A stretch of DNA of 27,931 nucleotides from K189A clade bacterium (GTDB taxonomy: Bacteria; Pseudomonadota; Gammaproteobacteria; Pseudomonadales; Azotimanducaceae). The position numbers and the translations under genes were made by a program. The notes below the pieces were generated by a model. The model was given only the letters and a program-made list of their open reading frames with translations. It searched no databases and was not told the origin of the DNA. The stretch is taken from contig RKSB01000122.1 of assembly GCA_007571095.1 (NCBI GenBank), forward strand, positions 1-27,931, read 5' to 3'. Positions 14,604 to 21,553 of this stretch are shown one piece after another; position 1 is the first letter of the stretch; each line of letters opens with the position of its first letter.

Positions 14604-16433
14604 ATGACAAGTCGAACGAGTATAGACGACGACGGATTGAACAATTCCGAAGGGCTGGCCCCCTTGCATCTCGATGATGCGAGTACAAAGCCAGAATTGC
14701 TGGTTCCAACACCCACTCTGAGTGGCATACCTCTTCGTCTCGGCGGCTTCAAAACCCTGTCCGAAGCACTCGACTATGCGGCCGAAGGCGAGGCCGGTTT
14801 CAACTTCTACAATGGTCGGCACGGTGCACTCAGCGACGTGCTCAGCTACAAGAAGATCAGGACCGAAGCCCTGTCAGTAGCCCGCAAGATGAGAGCCTTT
14901 GACCTGCCTCGCGGAAGCAGGGTCGCCATCATCGCCGACACCAAGCCCGAATTTGTCATCTTCTTTATGGCCTGCCAGTACGTGGGGCTGATACCCGTCC
15001 CGTTGCCTGCCGCCGTCAACTTTAACGGACGAGAAGCCTTCATCTATCAGACGAGGCTGTTTGTGCAGGATTGTGAAGCCAAAATCTGCCTCGCCTCAGA
15101 CGAATTCGTCAAGTATCTGGCCGAGGCCTGCGTCGGCCTCAAGCTGGCCTTTCAAGGTGCCTGCCGAGACTTCTATGACCTGCCTGAAGACCCGAGGCCA
15201 CTGGAACCCACCAGTCCAAAGGAAAACGCTTATATCCAGTACACCTCAGGTAGCACAAATTTTCCAAGGGGAGTGATTATAGAGTCGGGTTCTGCGATGT
15301 CCAATCTGTCCAGAATTCTACAAGACGGAATTCAGGTGAGGGTTCCGGATCGTTGTTTTTCCTGGTTGCCTTTCTATCACGACATGGGCTTGGTGGGCAA
15401 AATGATGTCAACGCTGGTCGGGCAGGGCAGCATTGACTGCCTCGACAATCGGAAATTTGCCATTCGTCCAAACATCTGGCTCAAGCTGATGAGCGAAAAC
15501 AAATCGACCATCTCTTTCAGCCCGCCTTTTGGCTACGAGCTTTGTCTGCGCCGACTGCACCCGGAACAGGCTGAACAGTACGATCTGTCGCACTGGCGTA
15601 TAGCGGGTGTAGGTGCTGAGATGATTCGAAGCTCGATACTGAATCGCTTTGCCGAAGCTCTGGAGCCGGCAGGCTTTAGAAAGGAAGCCTTCACACCCTG
15701 TTATGGCATGGCCGAAAGTTCGGTTGCGGTGACCTTCTCGAAGCTTGGCAAGGTGTTTGATACCGACAGCATAGACCGTGAAAAGAGTGCTACCGAGGGA
15801 ATGGCTGTTCAGGGCCCTGCCGAGGATGCAGGTACTCGAACTTTTGTTGCCTGCGGATACCCGCTGCCCGATCACGAGATTCAAATTCGGGACGCCGACC
15901 ATCGCCCCTTGTCGGCCCGCCACATAGGCAGGGTTTTTGTTCGAGGTCCCAGCATTATGTCGGGGTACCTCAACAAGCCTGAATTGACCAGTGAGGTTTT
16001 GGTCGACGGTTGGCTGGATACGGGTGATCTTGGTTACTGTACCGAGGATGGTCAGCTGTTCATAGTCGGTCGTGGCAAGGACATGATCATCATCAACGGT
16101 CGCAACATCTGGCCACAGGATCTGGAGTATACCGCCGAGGCTCAGCCGAGTGTCCGCTCAGGGGACGCTCTGGCCTTTGGCTTGTCTGACAACGGCGAAG
16201 ATTCGGAAAAGGCGGTTATTGTTATCCAGACTCGAGAGAAGGATGCAGAAAAACGTCAGAACCTGATCCGGTCGATCAAGCAAACAATCTTTGAGCACTC
16301 GGGTATTCAGTGTCACGTCAAGCTTGTACCCGCTCACACTCTGCCTCGAACCTCTTCCGGCAAGCTGTCTCGCTCAAAGGCTCGCTTCAATTTCATTCAG
16401 TCTAACGACGGTGCCGAAGTAGCAAACGGCTAA
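14604..16433 (+). CDS. fatty acyl-AMP ligase (FAAL/acyl-ACP synthetase type)
   Basis: A 609-residue adenylate-forming enzyme. The phosphate loop is YTSGSTNFPRG (213-223). YGMAESS is the adenine-binding block, DTGDLGYCTEDGQLFIVGR and KDMIIINGRNIWPQDLE form the hinge, and the catalytic lysine is K587 in PRTSSGKLSR. The GRNIWPQDLE ending is typical of fatty acyl-AMP ligases, which load acyl chains onto a carrier protein rather than CoA. In Caulobacter a homologous acyl-ACP synthetase sits with cerR, spt and acp in the sphingolipid cluster, and here it precedes a CerR-like gene by 105 bases. ATG 14604 is preferred over GTG 14577 because a purine-rich GGGGGCAAAG precedes it. No carrier protein gene is in the window. 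Confidence 0.85.
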   Translation: MTSRTSIDDDGLNNSEGLAPLHLDDASTKPELLVPTPTLSGIPLRLGGFKTLSEALDYAAEGEAGFNFYNGRHGALSDVLSYKKIRTEALSVARKMRAFDLPRGSRVAIIADTKPEFVIFFMACQYVGLIPVPLPAAVNFNGREAFIYQTRLFVQDCEAKICLASDEFVKYLAEACVGLKLAFQGACRDFYDLPEDPRPLEPTSPKENAYIQYTSGSTNFPRGVIIESGSAMSNLSRILQDGIQVRVPDRCFSWLPFYHDMGLVGKMMSTLVGQGSIDCLDNRKFAIRPNIWLKLMSENKSTISFSPPFGYELCLRRLHPEQAEQYDLSHWRIAGVGAEMIRSSILNRFAEALEPAGFRKEAFTPCYGMAESSVAVTFSKLGKVFDTDSIDREKSATEGMAVQGPAEDAGTRTFVACGYPLPDHEIQIRDADHRPLSARHIGRVFVRGPSIMSGYLNKPELTSEVLVDGWLDTGDLGYCTEDGQLFIVGRGKDMIIINGRNIWPQDLEYTAEAQPSVRSGDALAFGLSDNGEDSEKAVIVIQTREKDAEKRQNLIRSIKQTIFEHSGIQCHVKLVPAHTLPRTSSGKLSRSKARFNFIQSNDGAEVANG

Positions 16434-16538
16434 AGGCTGTCCGCCGCTTCCTGACAACGGCGTGAGCCTTCGCAAGCTCCTTTTTCGAGACGACTTCCTG
16501 CTTGTTGTCCGAAGTTCTTTTCTGTTTGCGGTTTTTTC

Positions 16539-17462
16539 GTGCAGCCTCGCCTGACGGTTGCCGTTACCGGTGCTACGGGATTCATAGGTCGCCACCTGAT
16601 TGCGGCACTTTCGGCGGCTGAATATCGAGTCAAGGCTCTGACTCGTCATCGCCGTCCGCCTGATTTACCAGTAGAGTGGGTTCGGGGCGACCTTGGCCAG
16701 CCGACCAGCCTGATGCAACTGGTTGAGGGCACCGATTACGTGATCCATTGCGCAGGCCAGGTTCGAGGCCTGCTTTACCGGCATTTTGCCGAGACCAATG
16801 TCGCCGGTTGCCGAAATCTGGTGCAGGCTGTCTCTCAATGCTCTTTCCGGCCTTGCCTGCTGATGATCTCCAGTCTGGCCGCCCGGTCTCCGGAATTGTC
16901 TGCCTATGCCGCCAGCAAGCGCGACGGAGAAGTTTTTTTGCAGAAGGCGACCGATCTGAACTGGACGATTTTTCGGCCAACCGCAGTCTATGGCTCCGGT
17001 GACTCCGAGCTAATGCCTCTGTTTAACGCCGTTGCCCGAGGTCTGATTCCCCGAATTCGACACGATGGCAGGCTCTCTCTGCTTTATGTTGAGGATCTGG
17101 TGGCTGCAATCACGGCCTGGTTGTGTTCTCCACAACAGGCTTTCGGTAAAATTTACGAGCTTTCTGATGGCCGATGCAATGGCTATAGCCTGGATGAAAT
17201 CATTGCCCTCATTCTGCGACTCAAGCAACCTGTTCGAGTGCCTGTTCCTCTGCCCAAAAACCTGTTGCTGGGAGTGGCCAGAGTAAACGCTGCTCTGGCC
17301 TCTGTTGTCGGTTACTCGCCCATGCTGACACCGGGCAAGCTTCGGGAAATGTGGCATCCAGACTGGACTTGTTCTTCCGATGGCGGTTCGGATTTTGGCT
17401 GGTCGCCCGAGTATCAGCTTGAGAAGGGCCTGAGTGCCGCCTGGTCGAACGAGTCGTCCTGA
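16539..17462 (+). CDS. NAD-dependent epimerase/reductase family protein (CerR-like, candidate ceramide reductase)
   Basis: A 307-residue extended short-chain dehydrogenase. The dinucleotide loop GATGFIG is at 11-17, the catalytic serine in MISSLAA (111-112), and YAASK (123-127) supplies tyrosine and lysine. FRPTAVYGSGD and LYVEDLVAAI are typical of the epimerase family. In Caulobacter a protein of this family, CerR, reduces the 3-keto group during ceramide synthesis, and it too sits next to the acyl-ACP synthetase. That pairing is why I suggest CerR here; the fold alone would also fit a sugar epimerase. The only start near the core is GTG 16539, without a clear ribosome-binding site. It is probably co-transcribed with the ligase. 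Confidence 0.7.
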   Translation: MQPRLTVAVTGATGFIGRHLIAALSAAEYRVKALTRHRRPPDLPVEWVRGDLGQPTSLMQLVEGTDYVIHCAGQVRGLLYRHFAETNVAGCRNLVQAVSQCSFRPCLLMISSLAARSPELSAYAASKRDGEVFLQKATDLNWTIFRPTAVYGSGDSELMPLFNAVARGLIPRIRHDGRLSLLYVEDLVAAITAWLCSPQQAFGKIYELSDGRCNGYSLDEIIALILRLKQPVRVPVPLPKNLLLGVARVNAALASVVGYSPMLTPGKLREMWHPDWTCSSDGGSDFGWSPEYQLEKGLSAAWSNESS

Positions 17463-17469
17463 TTTAAGG

Positions 17470-17496
17470 CCTTGAAAAGCTCAAGGATATCTTTTT
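17470..17496 (+). terminator. candidate intrinsic terminator after the CerR-like gene
   Basis: CCTTGA (17470-17475), a five-base loop, TCAAGG (17481-17486), then ATATCTTTTT. The stem is a perfect 6 bp and the T tract starts five bases after it, so it is moderately convincing. It lies eight bases after the reductase stop in a convergent gap. Confidence 0.45.
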
Positions 17497-17508
17497 CAAA
17501 AGGCAACT

Positions 17509-17523
17509 GCCGCAAAAAACGGC
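17509..17523. repeat. short inverted repeat with A-tract loop
   Basis: GCCGCAAAAAACGGC: GCCG and CGGC around an A6 loop, in the convergent gap between the CerR-like and MaoC genes. Similar arms around a T tract occur at 20362-20379 and 21214-21231. Confidence 0.4.
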
Positions 17524-17550
17524 GAGACTGTGTGCAGGAGAGGGGCAGTT

Positions 17551-17973
17551 TCAGTCGTCGATCAGGGCGGTCGCAGTGCCTCTGAGCACTTCCTGGTCTT
17601 TCTGGTTGACGGTGACCACGGAAAGGTTGACCAGCAGTTCACCCTCTTCCTGAAGTATTTCCTCCACGGTAGCGGTCGCGGTGAGCGTGTCGCCCGGCCA
17701 TACCTGGCTGGTAAAGCGAACTCCGTACTTTCTCAGTCGTCCGTCTCCTACGTAATCGGTCAGCATTTTCGCAGTCATACCCATGGTCAGCATGCCGTGT
17801 GCGAAGACCGAAGGGTATCGGGCCACCTGTGTGGCGAAAACCTCATCCGTGTGGATTGGGTTGTAATCGCCCGAAGCCCCTGCGTACTGCACGAGCTGAG
17901 TACGTTTCAGGTCTTTGACCAGCTCCTGCGTGCAGGTGTCGCCTGTTTTTAATTCGCTTGCTTTTAATGCCAT
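17551..17973 (-). CDS. MaoC-family (R)-specific hydratase, catalytic subunit
   Basis: A 140-residue hot-dog fold protein of the MaoC dehydratase family, which adds or removes water at (3R)-hydroxyacyl thioesters. The hydratase motif is complete: ASGDYNPIHTDE with D36 and H41, followed by FAHGMLTMG. Its ATG is six bases after the stop of the upstream hot-dog subunit, so the two are co-translated and probably form a heterodimer, as in the mycobacterial Had enzymes and some steroid or fatty-acid pathways. With the SDR upstream it would form a hydratase/dehydrogenase set acting on acyl-CoA or acyl-ACP. The substrate cannot be read from sequence. Confidence 0.82.
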   Translation of the reverse strand: MALKASELKTGDTCTQELVKDLKRTQLVQYAGASGDYNPIHTDEVFATQVARYPSVFAHGMLTMGMTAKMLTDYVGDGRLRKYGVRFTSQVWPGDTLTATATVEEILQEEGELLVNLSVVTVNQKDQEVLRGTATALIDD

Positions 17974-17979
17974 GGTTGC

Positions 17980-18486
17980 CTACTTCTGTTCAATGGTTTT
18001 TTCGGTGACTACTCCGACCATGCGAGCGGTTACCACCAGTTCGCCCTTCTGGTCTCTGTATTCGGTAATGCTTTCGCTGAACCTTAACGTACCTGCCCGC
18101 CTGGATTCCTTGGACCATTTTTTGCCGGGTCGATTGGTTGCGGTCAGCACATCACCCGCTTGAGGGTGTCGGTGATATTCAAAATGCTGCTCGGCATGCA
18201 ACATTCCACTGCTCGCTCCACCGCCTGCTCCGCCCGATCCTTTTTTTCGCTCGATACCGCTGGGTTTTCCGCCGGAACCAAACCAGGGTTCGCCGATTTT
18301 TGGGCGCAGGGGATAGTTGGGGTCGAATTGCGCACTCGCCTGGACGAATGTTGGTGGTGCAATCACAGCCTGAGGCTCGGTGTCGGCGGCATAGTCTGCG
18401 TCAGAGTAAATCCGGTTGGGATCCCCCACCGCTCTTGCAAAGGTCATGATGTGTCCCGCTTCAACGGGGAATTTTATATTCGACAT
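17980..18486 (-). CDS. MaoC N-terminal-type (FAS1-like) dehydratase subunit
   Basis: A 168-residue hot-dog protein resembling the N-terminal half of double hot-dog hydratases and the non-catalytic subunits of Had-type dehydratases. The region equivalent to the active site reads AVGDPNRIYSD, keeping aspartate but with tyrosine where the catalytic partner has histidine, so it probably shapes the acyl-binding tunnel instead of catalysing. A glycine-rich loop (KKGSGGAGGGASSGML) precedes HFEYHRHPQAGDVL. ATG 18486 is chosen; TTG 18492 is the alternative, and an AGGA lies upstream. It sits 93 bases downstream of the SDR gene and six bases before the catalytic partner. Confidence 0.78.
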   Translation of the reverse strand: MSNIKFPVEAGHIMTFARAVGDPNRIYSDADYAADTEPQAVIAPPTFVQASAQFDPNYPLRPKIGEPWFGSGGKPSGIERKKGSGGAGGGASSGMLHAEQHFEYHRHPQAGDVLTATNRPGKKWSKESRRAGTLRFSESITEYRDQKGELVVTARMVGVVTEKTIEQK

Positions 18487-18579
18487 GAACAAACATTCCT
18501 GTAATTTTCATTCACTTGATGGCCCGATCTTTTTCAAAGTCAGCACTTAAACCCTGTGTACTCTATCAAAACCGGAAGA

Positions 18580-19344
18580 CTAGCGAGGAGCAAATCTCTG
18601 CCCACTGTCAACTCTTACGGTTGAGCCGTTCATCATGGCACACTCAAAGATGGCGATTGCCATCACGGCGAACTCGTGTGGCCTGCCCATGCGGCGCGGA
18701 AAAGCCGCATCTTTGGTCAGCTGAGTCGAAAAGCTGTCGGGTATGCCGGCGGTCAGCCCGGTATCAAACAGGCTGGGGGCGATGGTCATTGCCCGAATGC
18801 CGGCGGCACCCAGATCTCTTGCCAATACCAGCGTCATTCCGGCGATGCCGGCTTTGGCGGCGGCGTAGGCAACCTGACCTATCTGGCCTTCAAAGGCGGC
18901 AATGGATGCCGTGTTGATCATGACACCGCGTTCACCTTCGGCATTCGGCTCGTTGGCACTCATGTGCCGTGCACAGACTCTGTTGACGTTGAAAGAGGAG
19001 ATCAGATTGAGATCGACAATTCTCTGGAATTCCTCCAGGGGATGCATTTTACCGGTTTTGTCCAGAGTCCTGATGGCCAGCCCGCCACCTGCCGTATTGA
19101 CACAGAAGTGTAATCCGCCAAGGTCTTTCACCGCCGAGTCTATGACTCGTTCCGTCGCTTCATAATCCATCACGTTGCAGGCATGGAATTTGCCGCCCAA
19201 AGCGTCGGCAACAGCCTGACCGTCAGAGCTTTCGAGGTCGAGAATGGCCACCTCGCCGCCCTTTTCAACAAACATTTCGGCGGTTGCCCTGCACATTCCG
19301 GAAGCGCCGCCGACCATGATGCCTTTACTACCCTTTATCTGCAT
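18580..19344 (-). CDS. SDR-family NAD-dependent dehydrogenase (3-hydroxyacyl-CoA dehydrogenase-like)
   Basis: A 254-residue classical short-chain dehydrogenase. The cofactor loop is VGGASGMC (11-18), where the third glycine of the GxxxGxG pattern is cysteine; relatives I recall often have alanine there. The following LDLE acid suggests NAD over NADP. The catalytic residues are S147 in INTASIAAFEGQ, Y160 and K164 in YAAAK. The sequence ERGVMINTASIAAFEGQIGQ and the C-terminal VRVDSGQRFAPR match an HSD10-like subfamily of 3-hydroxyacyl-CoA dehydrogenases. ATG 19344 with a GAGG upstream is preferred to the TTG at 19350. It heads the three-gene minus-strand set with the two MaoC subunits. Confidence 0.82.
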   Translation of the reverse strand: MQIKGSKGIMVGGASGMCRATAEMFVEKGGEVAILDLESSDGQAVADALGGKFHACNVMDYEATERVIDSAVKDLGGLHFCVNTAGGGLAIRTLDKTGKMHPLEEFQRIVDLNLISSFNVNRVCARHMSANEPNAEGERGVMINTASIAAFEGQIGQVAYAAAKAGIAGMTLVLARDLGAAGIRAMTIAPSLFDTGLTAGIPDSFSTQLTKDAAFPRRMGRPHEFAVMAIAIFECAMMNGSTVRVDSGQRFAPR

Positions 19345-19423
19345 TAACAAGCCCTCAGGAAGGAGATTATTTGTTCCGCCTTAGTGTACATCATTAGCAA
19401 CTGCCATTAATAACCGCCAATAA

Positions 19424-20302
19424 CTAACGGGCTTCTGCCGACACTTGATGGTTCGAGTAAACGGCCAGACGGGTACCCTCCTCCAGGTAGAAGTCCCGGG
19501 TTTGAGTCTTTACGACAGCCAGTAGCAGACTCTTGCCGTCATCAACAGACGAGTTTATGATCCGGCCGATGAGTTTTTCCGTTTGGTCAAGAATCGGGGC
19601 CCCTTCCGGTACTTTCGTCGAGTTGCAGGTCAGGACAATCGAGTGACTTTTCAGTTTGCCCTGAGAGTGGGTTCTGGCAATGATTTCCTGACCGAGATAA
19701 CAACCCTTGTCATAATCAATTGCACCCAGTGCTTCGAATCCGAGCACCTGAGGCAGAAACTTTCCGCTGTTTGCTTCGATGATTCGACTCCGTTGTCGAA
19801 CAATCTCCAGTGCCTGAAAGCTTCGGTCGCCATCCTCGCCCAGGCCCGACTCGGCGGATTCAACAGTCCAGCAGACCACAACTTCCGGCAGGTAGCTGTA
19901 GCGAAGCCATAAGCTGTTCTCGCCCAGGCAGCCACCGCCAATCTTCGGCAAGGCTGTCGAGGGGATTTGGTCGAATCGCAGCCAATAGCTCTTCACGAAA
20001 GCATCCGCTTCGAGGGTCAGCCTTGCCAGCCGCAAAAAAATATTCAGATGCCGCTGAAGAGAGGACAGGGCATTCCGGTGCAGAACAAGACGATAACCCC
20101 TTTCCTCCTTGAAAATATCCAGATCTGCGACGACTCGGCCCTGACGATTGCAGCAGCTGGTCGTTTGAAGCGCGTTGACCTCCAGAGCCTGTATGTTGCT
20201 GGTCGTGTAGTTGTGCAGAAAGTCTTCGGCACCTTCTCCCGAAAGCCTGAGCATCACCAGGTGGTCAAGAGTCCGGGAAGGGTGAGCAGCAGGTTGAGTC
20301 AT
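19424..20302 (-). CDS. ygfZ: YgfZ/GcvT folate-binding protein, Fe-S cluster assembly factor
   Basis: A 292-residue protein of the YgfZ/IBA57 family, a tetrahydrofolate-binding helper needed for maturation or repair of certain Fe-S enzymes. The diagnostic motif, K-G-C-Y-x-G-Q-E, is intact at 199-206 (KGCYLGQE), including the cysteine C201 needed for function, and is preceded by GAIDYD. The N-terminal folate-binding part contains LSGEGAEDFLHNYTTSNIQ. It diverges from sdhE across 136 bases, the common gammaproteobacterial arrangement with SdhE and YgfX. The ATG at 20302 has only a GACGGA near it as a binding site. Confidence 0.92.
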   Translation of the reverse strand: MTQPAAHPSRTLDHLVMLRLSGEGAEDFLHNYTTSNIQALEVNALQTTSCCNRQGRVVADLDIFKEERGYRLVLHRNALSSLQRHLNIFLRLARLTLEADAFVKSYWLRFDQIPSTALPKIGGGCLGENSLWLRYSYLPEVVVCWTVESAESGLGEDGDRSFQALEIVRQRSRIIEANSGKFLPQVLGFEALGAIDYDKGCYLGQEIIARTHSQGKLKSHSIVLTCNSTKVPEGAPILDQTEKLIGRIINSSVDDGKSLLLAVVKTQTRDFYLEEGTRLAVYSNHQVSAEAR

Positions 20303-20361
20303 TCCGTCAAGTTTATTCTGAGCCAGAACTCCTGATTATAGAACCGAACCATCCTCCGCAC

Positions 20362-20379
20362 GCCGGTTTTTTCGCCGGC
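20362..20379. repeat. inverted repeat with T-tract loop in the ygfZ-sdhE gap
   Basis: GCCGGTTTTTTCGCCGGC: five-base arms GCCGG and CCGGC around TTTTTTCG. It can also be read as a direct repeat of CGCCGG flanking T6. It lies 59 bases upstream of the sdhE start; it may be structural or an operator. Confidence 0.4.
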
Positions 20380-20438
20380 CTGCGCTACACTTAAAGTCTT
20401 ACAGTCAGGGTCCTCTTTGTAGCTATATCTTTTGGTCT

Positions 20439-20705
20439 ATGGTTGACAAGATTGAACGAGCACGCATTCTGTGGCGCAGTCGCCGCGGGCTGCTGGAACT
20501 TGATCTGTTCCTGATCCCCTTTGCTGACCACTGCTACAGTAAGCTTTCGGCGAGCGACCGGGCAGCCTATCGGCAAATGCTTCTGGTTGACGATGTCGAT
20601 CTGATTGACTGGCTGAAACGCGTATCGGAGCCGGAAACGCTTGAGTTCAAACGTGTAGTTGAGCAAATAATTCACCATGCCGAAACCCATTCCACTGAAA
20701 CCTAG
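20439..20705 (+). CDS. sdhE: SdhE (YgfY/CptB), FAD assembly factor for succinate dehydrogenase
   Basis: An 88-residue protein of the SdhE family, which promotes covalent flavinylation of SdhA and FrdA. The diagnostic RGxxELD patch is present as RRGLLELD (15-22), followed by FADHCYSKLSASDRAAY. Length is normal. It overlaps the downstream ygfX gene by 29 bases in another frame, so the pair is translationally linked. No clear ribosome-binding site precedes the ATG. The pair was also described as the toxin-antitoxin-like CptAB in Escherichia coli, with this partner as the antitoxin; the flavinylation role is better supported. Confidence 0.92.
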   Translation: MVDKIERARILWRSRRGLLELDLFLIPFADHCYSKLSASDRAAYRQMLLVDDVDLIDWLKRVSEPETLEFKRVVEQIIHHAETHSTET

Positions 20706-21099
20706 TTTCGTCTGCCTTGTCCTGTCCTGTCTTTGCCTGGTTGCACTTCTGGCAACCATCCTTCTGTCCGCTGAAGCCTATGGTCTGCTCCTGCTGATTC
20801 CGGCTCTGTATCTGGCTATTCAATGCTGGCGGCTCAATCGACAGTTTGTCTGGGTAGCCCCACCAGCGGAGAGCCTTCCGCAGGGCAGGCCTTCAGGATG
20901 GCGTCTTGGCTGCAGGGATGGCTCAGTCGTCAACGCCCATCTGGCGGACGCCCTGATCTATCCGCTGGAGTTTACGGTGATCAGGTTCGAAGGCGTTCTC
21001 GGGCGACACTCTCTTTTCTTGTGGCCGGACTCGGCTTCGAAACCGCACTTGCGACGGCTGCGTTTTTTGTGTTCGTCGTATTTGCCTCCAAAGGCCTGA
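20677..21099 (+). CDS. ygfX: YgfX (CptA) family membrane protein
   Basis: A 140-residue protein with two N-terminal membrane spans in a hairpin (about 10-30 and 34-50) and a cytoplasmic remainder with little conserved sequence, as usual for YgfX. The identification rests on position, overlapping sdhE by 29 bases, together with length and topology; the C-terminal RHSLFLWPDS matches the family's RRLLLWPDS-like block. In Escherichia coli YgfX was reported to interfere with FtsZ and MreB when overproduced and to interact with SdhE. After it the strand carries no gene for about 450 bases before rpoE. Confidence 0.8.
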   Translation: MPKPIPLKPSFVCLVLSCLCLVALLATILLSAEAYGLLLLIPALYLAIQCWRLNRQFVWVAPPAESLPQGRPSGWRLGCRDGSVVNAHLADALIYPLEFTVIRFEGVLGRHSLFLWPDSASKPHLRRLRFLCSSYLPPKA

Positions 21100-21213
21100 A
21101 TAATGGGCCAAAAAGCTTGTTATAGCTAGCCTGAGCGAGTAACATGACAGTCTTCGACTGGCGAGTTGGAAAAACCGGAAAAAAAGAGAGAGCGGTAGTG
21201 GCAAAACCCAGCG

Positions 21214-21231
21214 TGCCGGTTTTTTTCGGCA
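21214..21231. repeat. inverted repeat with T-tract loop upstream of rpoE
   Basis: TGCCG and CGGCA arms surround GTTTTTTT, and GGGTGCC follows, offering an alternative GGCA-GGG-TGCC hairpin. It resembles the element at 20362-20379 and lies 115 bases after the ygfX stop, where it might end that transcript. Confidence 0.4.
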
Positions 21232-21355
21232 GGGTGCCAGCTTCGATGCTTAAATTGCAGGATTCCCTCTTTTTGAATGCTTCCTACAGACGAATTCCTT
21301 AATTTGTGAGCATTGCTCAGTCTTTCTCAGGTTTTCTTGGGGTTAGTTGCACAAC

Positions 21356-21394
21356 TTTTTTTGTAATTATAAGTCTTATTTTTTTTGTAATTAT
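21356..21394. repeat. 15-base direct repeat upstream of rpoE
   Basis: TTTTTTTGTAATTAT occurs twice (21356-21370 and 21380-21394), 24 bases apart start to start. The second copy abuts the -35 element of the candidate sigma-E promoter. It may be an UP-like or regulator-binding element, or a chance duplication in AT-rich DNA. Confidence 0.6.
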
Positions 21395-21422
21395 GAACCT
21401 TTCGGCAAGAAAAGGCGTCTAC
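21395..21422 (+). promoter_or_regulatory. candidate autoregulatory sigma-E promoter of rpoE
   Basis: GAACCT (21395-21400) and GTCTAC (21417-21422) are separated by 16 bases, close to the sigma-E/AlgU pattern GGAACTT ... GTCTAA. The position, 130 bases upstream of the rpoE start codon, fits the autoregulation well known for this sigma factor. Confidence 0.6.
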
Positions 21423-21553
21423 ATGGCAAGCACCAAAAGCTTTTTGGTGACCTTTGTTGGCAAAAACCTTGGCAGAAACCGGAATCTACAGAGGCGGAAT
21501 TCACAGAAGTTTGACCGAACCTTCTGTTTGTGTTCCTGCGCATTTCACGCAGT

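Larger units (their letters stand above)
21100..21553. other. intergenic region upstream of rpoE
   Basis: This 454-base stretch has no convincing gene. Frames that open here (for example 21306-21557) lack a ribosome-binding site and a recognisable product. It contains an inverted repeat with a T loop (21214-21231), a small palindrome GAGCATTGCTC (21308-21318), a 15-base direct repeat (21356-21394) and a sigma-E-type promoter (21395-21422). nadB, often divergent from rpoE in this group, is not here. Confidence 0.7.

Noticed and set aside
16461..16486. Weak GAGC/GCTC hairpin followed by T5 between the acyl-AMP ligase and the CerR-like gene, as a terminator
   Set aside because: The stem has mismatches and the two genes look co-transcribed; not convincing.
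18590..19350. Cysteine in place of the third glycine in the SDR cofactor loop as a sign of inactivation
   Set aside because: Relatives I recall in this subfamily commonly lack that glycine, and the Ser-Tyr-Lys residues are intact.
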